From assembly GCF_000001735.4 (NCBI RefSeq), contig NC_003074.8:7874101-7938100 (forward strand): a stretch of DNA of 64,000 nucleotides. Reading direction: 5' to 3'. Positions within the stretch are counted from its first letter, which is position 1, and each line of letters starts with the position of its first letter. Source of the stretch: Arabidopsis thaliana (taxonomy: Eukaryota > Streptophyta > Magnoliopsida > Brassicales > Brassicaceae). The translations under genes were made by a program, and so were the position numbers. The notes under the pieces were generated by a model that ran no database searches, was not told the origin of the DNA, and saw only the letters and a program-made list of their open reading frames with translations. Positions 12,516-23,433 of the stretch are shown here, piece after piece.

Positions 12516-12925
12516 TGGCTAAAGACATCATTTTGTAGAAGTTTCAAGACCCAACCGGGTACTATGCAATAATTTCGAACCTTACGGATCCATGAAACCA
12601 GCTTTGCTTCACATCAGATCAAGTAGTTATTTTCTTGCTTAGTATAAACATGTGTTTTTGGACGATTTTGAAAGATACAATTGAGTTTCAGTTACAGTGC
12701 TTTCCATTTATTCATTAGCCAATCAAAGTCTTTATACATCACCAAGGATTGAGACACATTTAGACTGCTAAAGGTGTCATTTTGAGAAGTTATAGAAACC
12801 TTTGACCCGACCATGGAATGATGTCGAACTTTAAGGATCCAAGAGCTCACATTTTAGGTGTATTCATTCATTAGGCAATTCTAAGACTTTTACATTGTAC
12901 ATAATCACTAATGATTTGAGACATA
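12516..12925 (+). repeat. Diverged tandem duplication of the RPS10 3' UTR
   Basis: Unit 1 begins just after the RPS10 stop (GGCTAAAGACATCATTTTG at about 12517) and unit 2 begins near 12763 (GCTAAAGGTGTCATTTTGAG). Both share, in order, a GACCCAACC/GACCCGACC block, TCGAAC.TTA(C/A)GGATCCA, TTCATTAG(C/G)CAAT and a GA(T)TTGAGACA block. Unit 2 lacks about 90 bp present in unit 1. The copies are well diverged, so the duplication is old. Confidence 0.7.
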
Positions 12926-13281
12926 TGGTATAGGTTAATTTGATAGATCTGATTCCGAACCTGAGCTATTGCCAATTTGCCACACTACACAAAGTTACAA
13001 AAAACAGAACTCATTAACTCTTTGCTTCACATTCAAGAACACCTTTGGGCTCAAGCAAAAAATAATAATCAACTCTGTTTCCTTACACAAGCTTGCACGT
13101 GTAGGAACATACCATACACTCACCCGCAGGTGATTATAACAAAGTTCCCTTTATACCCGCCTTTGATTCTTCTTCTTAAATCTCTAAACCCTTTTGCCGT
13201 CTCCCTAAAACCCTAATTCTCATTTCTGGGGTTTCACATTTCATCTTCACCAGAATCCATCACACTCTCTGAAATCTGAAA
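12926..13281 (+). promoter_or_regulatory. PMH1 promoter and leader
   Basis: The spacer leads into the PMH1 start. A telo-box AAACCCTAA lies at 13208-13216 and is followed by CTGGGGTTTC and the start context CTGAAAATGAT, matching the RPS10 and PMH2 leaders. I see no clear TATA box. Confidence 0.5.
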
Positions 13282-15706
13282 ATGATTAGCACAGTACTTC
13301 GCCGATCTATCCTTGGTACGTCAAGGCGTACTCTCGCCGCTTCGGTGACCTCCATTAACGCAGCTCTATTTCATAACCTTGCTCCAGCCGCCGCCACAGT
13401 CTCCGATCTAGCAAATGGAGCTACTAATGTCAAGTCTCTCCCTTCGAATTCGAGCCCTTTTGGTGTTAAAGTGAGAGACTTTCATGTTAAATCTGTACCG
13501 TCGGAGTTTAGATCGTCGATTGTTTCTTCTGCGGGATTCGCGGCTCAAGAGTATGCTCCTTCTTATGAGAACGATGGAGGGATTGGAGATTCGGAGAGTG
13601 TTGGTAGCAGCGGTGGTGGTGATGGGCTTGCGATAGCTGATCTTGGTATATCTCCGGAGATTGTTAAAGCTTTGAAGGGTAGGGGTATTGAGAAACTCTT
13701 TCCTATTCAGGTATATATGATCTTCTTCTCTGTTCCATTTGGTTATAGAGATCAATTAAAAGTTTAGATTTTTTTAACTGAGTTTTTGATGTTTGTGTTT
13801 GGTTGAATAGAAAGCTGTGTTGGAGCCAGCGATGGAGGGTCGTGATATGATTGGCCGTGCAAGGACTGGAACGGGAAAGACACTTGCTTTTGGGATTCCT
13901 ATTATTGACAAAATCATCAAATTCAACGCTAAACATGGGTTTGTGTTTACTGTTATATATAACGATCATTTGTGATTGAGAGATTTGCACTTCCTTTGGT
14001 TCTTATGTTGTCTTTTGATGTGACAGTCGTGGGAAGAATCCTCAGTGCTTGGTTTTGGCACCGACGAGGGAGCTTGCTCGTCAGGTTGAGAAAGAGTTCA
14101 GGGAATCTGCTCCAAGTTTGGATACTATTTGTCTCTATGGAGGTACACCAATCGGGCAACAAATGAGGGAGCTGAACTATGGTATTGATGTGGCGGTTGG
14201 AACTCCTGGTCGTATCATTGATCTGATGAAAAGGGGAGCTTTGAATCTATCAGAGGTTCAGTTTGTGGTTCTTGATGAAGCTGATCAGATGCTTCAAGTT
14301 GGATTTGCGGAAGATGTTGAAATAATATTGCAGAAGTTGCCAGCGAAGCGTCAGAGTATGATGTTTTCTGCAACAATGCCAAGTTGGATCAGATCTCTCA
14401 CCAAGAAGTACCTGAACAATCCTTTGACAATTGATCTTGTGAGTAGTCTTATACCTGCTTGTGTTTATATCTTAGAATTGCTGTACAAATTGCAAATATT
14501 GATCTTGGCTGTAGCAGTGTAGTTAATGAAGTGACATTTTTTAATGACACATGTACTCTTATGTAATTTAGGTTGGAGATTCAGATCAGAAACTTGCAGA
14601 TGGGATTACTATGTATTCTATCGCTGCAGATTCTTATGGAAGAGCATCCATCATTGGTCCTCTTGTAAAGGTATGTTTTCTTTACTTTGCTTTTAAGCCA
14701 ATTATCTGTATCTTGTTTTGATTCTTCATTTTTGTTTCCAGTCGTGATTTTATAACATCTTCTCCTTTACAGGAACATGGCAAAGGAGGAAAATGCATTG
14801 TCTTTACCCAAACAAAACGTGATGCAGATCGCCTTGCATTTGGATTGGCAAAAAGCTATAAATGTGAAGCTTTACACGGTGACATATCTCAAGCTCAGAG
14901 AGAAAGAACACTTGCTGGTTTCAGGGATGGGAATTTCAGTATTCTTGTTGCAACTGATGTTGCTGCCCGTGGACTTGATGTACCTAATGTCGATTTAGTG
15001 AGTGAAAACAATACCTTTTCTTGCGCTTAACTAGTTCTGTTTCTCATTTTATTAACCTGTATTGTGCTTTGTGTACAGGTAATTCATTATGAGCTTCCTA
15101 ATAACACGGAGACGTTTGTTCACCGAACGGGGCGAACTGGTCGTGCTGGAAAGAAAGGAAGCGCGATTCTCATCCACGGTCAAGATCAAACCAGGGCTGT
15201 TAAAATGATTGAGAAAGAAGTCGGAAGCAGATTCAATGAGGTTAATATCTTTCTTTACCACCTTTGTATCTTTTGTATGAATAGCTTGGGTAACAAACAG
15301 TTCTGAATCTATTTGGTTTTGAATTCAGCTGCCTAGCATTGCTGTGGAAAGAGGAAGCGCAAGCATGTTTGAAGGAGTAGGTGCTAGATCTGGTGGGTCG
15401 TTCGGAGGAGGTCGATCAGGCGGTGGTGGGTATGGTAGTTACGGTAGCAGCAGTGGCCGTTCAGGTGGTGGTAGTTATGGAGGTTATGGTGGCAGCAGTG
15501 GCCGTTCAGGTGGTGGTGGTGGTAGTTATGGAGGTTCAGGGGGATCAAGCAGCCGTTACTCTGGTGGTTCAGACCGCTCATCTGGTTTCGGAAGCTTTGG
15601 TTCAGGCGGTTCTTCAGGAGGATTTGGTTCAGACCGTTCTTCTCAGTCAAGTGGAAGGAGCAGCTTTGGTGGGTTTGGATCAAACGATGGTAAAAGATCT
15701 TACTGA
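13282..15706 (+). CDS. PMH1: Mitochondrial DEAD-box RNA helicase PMH1 (RH9), 7 exons, 610 aa
   Basis: Exons are 13282-13710, 13811-13938, 14027-14438, 14572-14670, 14773-14997, 15079-15240 and 15329-15706, giving 610 residues. The N-terminus is an Arg/Ser-rich mitochondrial presequence ([18 protein letters not shown]). The helicase core is complete: motif I ARTGTGKT (about 160-167), Ia PTRELARQ, Ib TPGR, motif II DEAD (about 269-272), [29 protein letters not shown] and [12 protein letters not shown]. The last exon encodes a Gly/Ser/Arg/Tyr-rich tail with repeats such as [19 protein letters not shown] proteins act in mitochondrial RNA complexes and support group II intron splicing and RNA folding. 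PMH2 at 18541 has the same seven-exon structure, so the two are tandem duplicates. A second frame through the Gly-rich tail is a shadow. Confidence 0.94.
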
Positions 15707-16019
15707 GAGAAGTGTTGTGTTGGTTTTGACCCGACTCAGCAATAATGGAGTTGACTTAGGAGAGAACTCGGTATCTCGAGTTGAGTAGTTTACAAGGAGT
15801 CGAGCTATATATAAATTCTGTAGCTACTTCTTGTCTCATAAACCAACATAAGTTATATCATTATTTCATATCCTCTAATTCATTTTTATTTCTCAATTTG
15901 AGTGAAATGTGTTTCCCTTACTTCGCCACTTCCATTTATGAATCTTGTTAGATTGTGAGAAAAGGAAATAATGTGGTTGATCAAAGATTCAAATCATCCC
16001 TAGTTTTGATTTCTTGTTA

Positions 16020-16176
16020 GATCTTGCAAGTTTTTGGTAGAACCATACACAAGAAAAATTGTTTTAAGCTTTAATTCTCATATCTGACCAACAAAAATAA
16101 AACACAGTCGACAATTATTGTTCACTACAAAAAGCATTACTCTTATGTTTCACAACTAATTAGCCTTCATTTCGCA
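16020..16176 (+). repeat. Direct repeat, copy A of the NRPB5 3' flank
   Basis: The segment starting GATCTTGCAAGTTTTTGG and containing AAAACACAGTC and GCATTACTCTTATGTTTCAC is repeated at 16759-16914, in the same orientation and with similar spacing. Copy B abuts the 3' end of NRPB5. Copy A lies directly downstream of PMH1, on the far side of the fragment at 16198-16621. Confidence 0.75.
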
Positions 16177-16197
16177 AAACTTGATGCACTGCATAGC

Positions 16198-16621
16198 AAG
16201 AGCATGCAACTAGCTGCTGAACGAAAAGGCTTGGCTCTGCATAGCTAGCATAATAATACCAAGCTCCTTGGGTGTGATCCCCTTTGCAGTGAATCCAGAT
16301 TTAGTTTCATCCAGTCTTATAGGCCCAAGAACGGGTTCTTGTACACATACTTGGTGATTCTGAGGGTTACAAAGCTGAGATCCCATAAACGTTGAAAGGC
16401 GTTCAGGTGGTGGTATAAGAATCATTGAGATGAGTAAAACAGTCAACACCACCCACAAGGGCATGCAAATCAATGGTAGCCATCTCAACACCATCCCCCA
16501 GCTTCTCCATTTGGAGACATTTTGAAAAAAACTCAAGAACGGCGCCTGTACAACCGTCAACACTCATCCACAGCTGATCTGAAGTCAGTAATACTCTGGA
16601 AGAAGTATCAGTTTTGAACAT
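16198..16621 (-). pseudogene. Unidentified minus-strand gene fragment, frame broken
   Basis: Two overlapping minus-strand frames (16621-16403 and 16563-16210) appear to be one coding fragment split by a frameshift near 16410-16440. The first reads MFKTDTSSRVLLTSDQLW and continues with VDGCTGAVLEFFSKC and ATIDLHALVGGVDCF. The second supplies RLSTFMGSQLCNPQN and a C-terminal TAKGITPKELGIIMLAMQS before a stop. The composition looks like protein rather than random spacer, but I do not recognise the family. It lies between two direct copies of the NRPB5 3' flank (16020 and 16759), so it may have been inserted or duplicated there. It could instead be part of a spliced or unannotated gene. Confidence 0.4.
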
Positions 16622-16758
16622 TTTAAAAATTGATATTTACGATTTTTTTCTTTTTAGGGTGTTAAGGAATGGGGATTATCGACAAACAAGTGATGAATCA
16701 GATTATTAACAAAATATGGCATTTGTTGGGATGAACAAATACAAACAAGTCGGAATCG

Positions 16759-16914
16759 GATCTTGCAAGTTTTTGGATAGAAAACTAATACAAATAAGTT
16801 GTTTCAAGCTTTAATTTCTCCTATCGGACAAACAAAAATAAAACACAGTCATCAGTTTGGTTTAGTACAAAAGCATTACTCTTATGTTTCACAACTCTCA
16901 GCGTTCAATTCGCA
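16759..16914 (+). repeat. Direct repeat, copy B (NRPB5 3' UTR/flank)
   Basis: This is the partner of the copy at 16020-16176. It is immediately downstream of the NRPB5 stop (16945, minus strand) and so probably includes the NRPB5 3' UTR. It is likely the original copy. Confidence 0.75.
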
Positions 16915-16944
16915 TTACAATCCACAAAAGCCTTTTGCTTTGGC

Positions 16945-17994
16945 TTATACAACATAACGATAGGTAACATAACGACCAGCCGTTTCACTCGGACGAATGA
17001 TCTTCACGACTTGCCCACGTTTTAGTCCAAAGTATCTTGCGATTGGATCAGTCACTTGGATCCTTGGAAGCTAACAACACCCACAAAGTTCCAAACATTT
17101 AATAACACAACAAAAATTTCATCACCAAGAATTCAAACAAAGTTTCTATATACTACTAACCTGTGTCTCCTTCACTGTGTATCTCTCCAGTAAAGTTTTC
17201 TTCTCTTCAGTGGTAAGAACTTGATGCTCAGGAACAAGAACATGTTCTTTAATGTTCACTAGCATTTCCGCCTCCTGCAGCATCCACCACCAAATCATGG
17301 TTTAGTAGGATTGTGATGTGGATACATCATCATCAAGAGTCAAGACACAAAGTGATTTGTTTTACCTGGAAAACTTCCAGATGAAACTTAGAAGAGATCT
17401 CACTAATGCAAGTTCGAGCAAACGGGGTCAAGTTCTGTTGCACAACCAAAATAGCTCTGAACACATTCTCTGATTTCATCCTGTTCGTGTACATTTTCAT
17501 CGTCTTCACACCAACTTTCGCCTCATCAGGGAAGAATATATAGAGCTACAACAAGAGCACATGAATCAGCGACTAAATCAAACACACATAAACAATCTTT
17601 CTACCATATCCACAGCTTCTTAGAGATTAAAGAGATGACATTTATCTATACTTTTGTCAAAATCTAGCTCTCTGTAACATTCCATGTCTACTTACTATTC
17701 ACATTCAACAACTAGATAAATAATGATAGTCTCCAGCTAAAGAACACTAAAGAGAAGCTGATAATCACATTGAAGGAGAGACATACAACTACAAACCTGA
17801 TCACTATTATCATTTCGCTTAGCCTTAAGAGTAACAAGATCCTCTCTTTTCATGTTATCACCATGTTTCCTAATAAACTGTTGTTTAGTCATCGTAAGTT
17901 CAGAATCCGCGATAAAATATCCACGATCCCTTAACATCTGCATCAACGTCTTCTGGATTCTGTACAATCTTTTGAGCTCCTCTTCCGTCAACAT
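16945..17994 (-). CDS. NRPB5: RNA polymerase subunit RPB5 (shared by Pol I, II and III), 4 exons, 205 aa
   Basis: Minus-strand exons 17994-17797, 17545-17366, 17274-17161 and 17070-16945 join to 205 residues, the usual eukaryotic RPB5 length. The N-terminal jaw domain starts [20 protein letters not shown]. The C-terminal assembly domain, shared with archaeal RpoH, contains [13 protein letters not shown] and [20 protein letters not shown] and ends [12 protein letters not shown]5 sits in the lower jaw of nuclear RNA polymerases near downstream DNA. The start codon at 17994 matches the family. A frame extending a few codons upstream lacks an ATG. A predicted 5' UTR intron spans 18121-18012 (donor GTAAGT, acceptor CTGCAG). 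The gene is divergent from PMH2 and shares a short promoter region with it. Confidence 0.95.
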
Positions 17995-18540
17995 CTTCTT
18001 CACCAAGTTATCTGCAGCTTTACCAAAACCATATCAAAATTAGGGTTTTTCAAAAATTGACAGAAACAATTAAGAGTTTATCAATCTCTTTGAGAATATA
18101 TACACAGATACGAAAACTTACGAATAGAGACAAATCCACAGAGATGATTGAAGAAGCGATTTACAGAGAGAACGACAGTGGAAGAAGAAGAAGAAGAAGC
18201 GGCGTTTCAAGCTTTCTCCTTTTACCTCGAACCCTTTTCTCAATTCTATTATATTGAAGCTTTTATTGCATTTGAAACTCCCAATTTATACCGACTTTAT
18301 GTTTTAACCCTCAACTTTATTTTCGATATTTAAACTCCAATCCTTAATAGCCTGATAAAGGCCCAATGGGCTTGTACGACCCAACATACTTAAACCCTTT
18401 AGTTGATTTTTCTCAACTTATTACACTGTTCTTGTTGGAACTAAAACCCTTTGCCTTCTTTCTTCATCTCTCTAAATCCCTAATTCTCCAAATTTTGGGG
18501 TTTTACATTTTCCTTATCAAGAGAACACCTGAATCTGAAA
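17995..18540. promoter_or_regulatory. Bidirectional promoter region between NRPB5 and PMH2
   Basis: Only 546 bp separate the two start codons, and this includes the NRPB5 5' UTR with its 110 bp intron (18012-18121) and the PMH2 leader. The actual intergenic core is therefore probably under 300 bp. It contains an inverted pair of site II motifs (listed separately). The PMH2 leader keeps the CCCTAATT, GGGGTTTT and CTGAAAATGAT elements seen before RPS10 and PMH1. Confidence 0.6.
18360..18372. promoter_or_regulatory. Inverted site II (TGGGCY) element pair
   Basis: GGCCCA at 18360-18365 is followed after one base by TGGGCT at 18367-18372, so TGGGCY occurs in both orientations. Site II elements are bound by TCP factors and are common in plant promoters for ribosomal, polymerase and mitochondrial protein genes. 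The palindromic layout suits a divergent promoter. Binding here is inferred. Confidence 0.55.
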
Positions 18541-21045
18541 ATGATCACTACAGTGCTACGACGATCTCTCCTTGATGCGTCGAAGAGGAATCTCTCCGCT
18601 TCGTTGACCTCAATCAATACTGTTCTGTTTCACAACCTGGCCCCAGCCGCCACTAGAGTCTCCGACCTAGCCTTAATTGGATCTTCCGATGTCAAAGCTG
18701 GGTTTCCGTTTGGTGTTGAAGCGAAAGGAATTCATTTTCAATCTGGGCCGTTGGATTTTAGAGCTTCGATGGTTTCTCAAGCTGGATTTGCGATCTCTGA
18801 GAGTAGCGAGAGAAGGGTTGGTGATTCGGAGAGTGTTGGTGGTGATGGGCTTGCGATATCTGAGCTTGGGATATCTCCGGAGATTGTTAAAGCTTTGAGT
18901 AGTAAGGGTATTGAGAAACTCTTTCCTATTCAGGTATGTAATGTTGTGAGATCAAAATTTTAAATTGTTCAGCTTTTCGTGTTCCCATGTTTTTGGAAGA
19001 AGGGTAAGTGGGTTTTAAGTTTTGTGGTTTTGAGTAGAAAGCTGTGCTGGAGCCAGCGATGGAGGGTCGAGATATGATTGGTCGTGCTAGGACTGGAACG
19101 GGAAAGACACTTGCTTTTGGGATTCCTATCATTGACAAAATCATCAAATACAACGCTAAACATGGGTTTGTGTTTACTGAGTCATTTGAGGTTCAGAGAA
19201 TTATGTTTTCTGGTTGGTTTACTGATTTTTGGGGTTTTATGTGGTTTTTGATGTGATAGACGAGGGAGGAATCCGCTTTGTTTGGTTTTGGCACCGACAA
19301 GAGAGCTTGCTCGCCAGGTTGAGAAGGAGTTTAGGGAGTCTGCTCCGAGCTTGGATACTATTTGTCTTTATGGAGGTACACCGATTGGACAGCAAATGAG
19401 GCAGCTTGACTATGGTGTTGATGTGGCGGTTGGAACTCCAGGTCGTGTCATTGATCTGATGAAGAGAGGAGCTTTGAATCTATCGGAAGTTCAGTTTGTG
19501 GTTCTGGATGAAGCTGATCAGATGCTTCAAGTTGGATTTGCTGAGGATGTTGAAATAATATTGGAAAAGTTGCCTGAGAAACGTCAGAGTATGATGTTTT
19601 CTGCAACAATGCCGAGTTGGATCAGATCTCTCACTAAGAAGTACCTGAATAATCCTTTGACAGTTGATCTTGTGAGTAGTCTTGTACCCTCTGAAATTTC
19701 TCACAATTCTGAATAATTGATCTTGGAGTTAGCAGAGTTGTTAATGAAGTGATTTCTTATGTGAAATGTGCTTCTATGTTTTTGTTTGCCTAACTGTGAT
19801 GTGTTATTCAGGTTGGAGATTCTGATCAGAAACTAGCAGATGGAATTACGACATATTCTATCATAGCAGATTCTTATGGAAGAGCATCCATTATTGGTCC
19901 TCTTGTAACGGTATGCTTTCCTTACTTTGCTATTAAACGAGTATGAGTTAAATTTTGTGTTATTCAGTAACTGAGTAAGTTATTTGTGTATTTTTTCGGA
20001 GTTGTCAGTTGTATATGGAAAGAGTTAATAATATCAATTTTCCTTGCAGGAGCATGCCAAAGGAGGAAAATGCATTGTTTTTACACAAACAAAACGAGAT
20101 GCTGATCGCCTTTCATATGCATTGGCTAGAAGCTTCAAATGTGAAGCTTTACACGGTGATATATCCCAGAGTCAGAGGGAAAGAACGCTTGCTGGTTTCC
20201 GAGATGGGCATTTCAATATTCTTGTTGCGACTGATGTTGCTGCCCGTGGACTTGATGTACCTAATGTCGATTTGGTGAGTCAAAACTACACTTTTCTTGC
20301 TCTTAACGAGTTTTGGTTCTCATCTAACTAAACCTATATATCCGTGTTGTGATTGTGAATAGATCATTCACTATGAGCTTCCTAATAACACGGAGACATT
20401 TGTCCATCGAACCGGGCGAACGGGTCGGGCTGGAAAGAAAGGAAGTGCTATTCTGATCTACAGTCAAGATCAATCCAGGGCTGTAAAAATAATTGAGAGA
20501 GAAGTTGGGAGCCGATTCACTGAGGTTAGATAATCTGACTTTCTTTTTACTTCTTTGTTTCTTTTCCTGAATGTATGAAGTCAATGTTTGTATCCATTGG
20601 GTTTTGAATTCAGCTCCCTAGCATTGCTGTGGAACGTGGAAGCGCAAGCATGTTTGAAGGAATAGGTTCTCGATCCGGTGGTTCCTTTGGAGGAGGCATG
20701 AGGGATCGTGGTTCAAGCTTTGGTGGTCGTTCAGGCGGTGGTGGTTATGGTGGCAGCAGTGGTGGTTATGGTGGTGGGCGTTCAGGCGGATCAAGCAACC
20801 GTTATTCTGGTGATTCTGACCGTTCTGGTTTTGGGAGCTTCGGTATGCGTTCTCCTGAGGGATATGGTTCGGATCGTTCATCTCAGTCAGGTGGAAGGAG
20901 CAGCTTTGGTGGTGGTCGTTCAGGCGGATCATCAAACAATCGTTCCTCTGGTTTCGGGGACTTTGGCTCTGACCGTTCTTCTCAGTCAGGCGGAAGGAGC
21001 AGCTTTGGTGGGTTTGGATCAAATGATGGGAAAAGATCTTACTGA
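18541..21045 (+). CDS. PMH2: Mitochondrial DEAD-box RNA helicase PMH2 (RH53), 7 exons, 616 aa
   Basis: Exons are 18541-18933, 19038-19165, 19260-19671, 19812-19910, 20050-20274, 20363-20524 and 20614-21045, giving 616 residues. Exons 2 to 6 have exactly the same lengths as in PMH1. The presequence starts [18 protein letters not shown]. All DEAD-box motifs are present ([49 protein letters not shown]). The glycine-rich tail in exon 7 is longer than in PMH1 and has a different repeat pattern ([17 protein letters not shown] units). PMH2 is the more abundant of the pair and takes part in splicing many mitochondrial group II introns (family knowledge). Confidence 0.94.
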
Positions 21046-22052
21046 GAGAAGTGTTTTTGGAGCCGAGCCGGCAATAATTGGTTTGACCCTAGGAGGAGGG
21101 AGGATTCGGTGACTCGAGTAGATTAGTTACTACGGCGGATACGAAGGAGTCAAGTTATATATATAAATCTGTAGCTATGTAAAACAAACATATACTTTCG
21201 AAGTTATGTTATCATCATTTCATATGAGGTGATTATCTTCTTTTGCATAATTTGTTTGTTTATATTGTTTTGATATATGAGGTTCCACAAAAAACAGAAA
21301 CACAGAATTATTGAATTTCATTAGATTACGTAGCAAAAATACCAATGAACATTAATAAATTGGAAATACTCTCTTTTTCTCAATGTTTTCAAGCCCGATT
21401 CATAGTGTTTTCTTAGACTATGTATTCTTGATGTTTTAGATGATGAAGAAGACTACCTATGTTGATGAAGAAAACTCTCAATACCGCCTGAAGTGAATGA
21501 CTTATATGGTGAGAGAAGCAACCAAGATTAGTTGTTTTGAGTTTGCGATGTTTAATTAATTTATTTTTTTCATTGGTGATCTTATAACCACTTTAGACTT
21601 ATAATTGGATTTAAACATTTTAATATTTTAATAATATAATATTTGTTATGATTTTAGACTTATAATTGGATTTAAACAATTTAATCACTTTATTATTATA
21701 GTTAAACTTCATATTTTATTACTGGTGGTATGACTATTTTTATTTGTATATTTATAAAACTATATATATAACCTCAATAAAATATTAAGTATATTAAATA
21801 AATTTCAATTAATAACATGTGACCAAATCTGGTTGACTCAGTGATTCGGTGATTTAGAAAGTAATTCACCGTGAATTAAAAACATTGTTTTTTCACATCT
21901 ACTAACTTTTTAAAAATCAACAATAGTTAATAATAATTTTTAGAAAAGGGGAAATTGTCTTTATATATAGGTTAAACACGTACAAGTAATTTCTCCGAAT
22001 TCTTCTGTTTGTTTCGTGACACATAAACAAGCATAAACCCTAAAAGTTAACT
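21046..22052. other. PMH2 3' UTR and AT-rich spacer
   Basis: About 250 bp of likely 3' UTR is followed by very AT-rich spacer. A short direct repeat occurs near 21595 and 21655 (GACTTATAATTGGATTTAAAC in both). Just before the F-box pseudogene, the sequence GTCTTTATATATAGG near 21958 resembles the TATA region of the paralogue at 25115, so the promoter was duplicated with the gene. Confidence 0.5.
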
Positions 22053-23273
22053 ATGGCAATGGAGCCGAAGAAGAAGACGAAGTTGATTAGTTCCGACAAC
22101 GATTCAAAGTGGTCGATGCTTTCCCCCGACCTGATTCGATCGATCTTAGAACGCTTGAACTTTATAGACTTTCATCGAGCTAGGTACATCTCTTTAAATT
22201 GGTATTCCTCTTCGGAATTATGCATTATACAAAATCCAACTCCATGGACCATCCGCTTTTCAAACGACAACCATGTTTCATTGTTTGATCCTCTTCATGC
22301 AAAAACCTATGTAATAACAGACCTAGGGTTTGATTTACCAAGGAGTCGTTGTTTGGCTACTTCTGGTAGCTGGTTGTTGTTGTTAGATCATAGAACCGAT
22401 TTTTATCTTTTGAATCTGTTTACTCGAGAGAGGATTTGTCTTCCGACTTTGGAAGCAATCGATGGATGGCAGATGAAGTTTGAGAGGGTTGGTGAGTCTG
22501 ATTTCTTGAAGACATTCACTTATCGTGAAGGCTATACAAGTTATTCTTCTCGTATAAGCACCAAAATTAGAATAGAGAAAGCGGTTTTGTGGGTCGATGA
22601 AAGAAGCCGAGATTACTTAGTTGTGTGGAACCTTGAGAGCTTCTTTGCGTATCATAAGAAATGAGATAATAACAAGACCTGGAAAGTGTTTCAATTAAAG
22701 AATCAAGGGTGCTCGGATATGGTGTTTAGAGAAAGCAAGCTTTACGTGCTTAGTCCAAGTCTAGACATCACTGTTTTTGATTTCTCTAGTGGTGATTCTC
22801 CAAAGGAATGTGCAAGCTTCACATCGCCGGATGACTATTCATCATATGGACCATTACGTTTCGAGTCTTTCGACCATCTTGTTATAACTTTGTCCGGAGA
22901 GGTTTTGTTGATCAAAGTCGAACGTCGGGGATTGCAGATATGTTCATTCGATGTTTACAAGATGGATCAAACATCATCAAAATGCAAAAGGATCCGCTCT
23001 ATAGGGAACGAAGCATTGTTTTTGGATCACGGAACAACGGTTGAAGCCAAAGATGGAATTAGGAATAATTGCATATATTTTAGTTACGTTAAGTATGGTA
23101 AATACAAGAACATTAGTTTACGCAATACTTGCGTCTACGATATTCAAAGGGGGTTCGTTGTCCAACGGTTTCAACACCTTGCAGATTCATCGCCAATGCC
23201 TTTCAAGTGTGTTCGTTGGGTTTTCTTTTGGTGGCAAATGGTTGCGTTATACCGCCAACTAAAGACTTTTTGA
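22053..23273 (+). pseudogene. F-box/DUF295 gene copy A with one in-frame nonsense codon
   Basis: An F-box-like N-terminus (LSPDLIRSILERLNF, about residues 22-36) is followed by a DUF295 beta-propeller-like region. The frame stops at TGA 22662-22664 after FAYHKK but continues in the same frame to 23273. The intact paralogue at 25115 has GGA at the same codon, so one G-to-T change made the stop. Downstream family motifs remain (HLVITLSGEVLLIK, FDVYKMD, VVQRFQHLADSSPMPFK). F-box proteins act as substrate adaptors of SCF ubiquitin ligases, but many members of this expanded plant family decay. The end of the frame is altered compared with the usual C-terminus. It could still make a 203-residue truncated protein. 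Confidence 0.8.
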
Positions 23274-23433
23274 CCCAAAAAATAACATTGGCTTGTGATA
23301 TTCTTCAGGAGCAAGTTAGGGATTAGGTTTTGATTGATTATATTATAAATTTGTTTCTTTTGGTTCTTGAAAAATCCTTCCAATTAAAACAGAGATTTGT
23401 TTCTCTTGGGTCTTTTTTGGTCAAAATTTGTCT

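Noticed and set aside
15381-15788. Long frames overlapping the PMH1 glycine-rich exon on both strands
   Set aside because: They are shadows produced by GGT repeats. The real frame is fixed by the splice phases and the helicase core. The same applies at 20618-21112 in PMH2.
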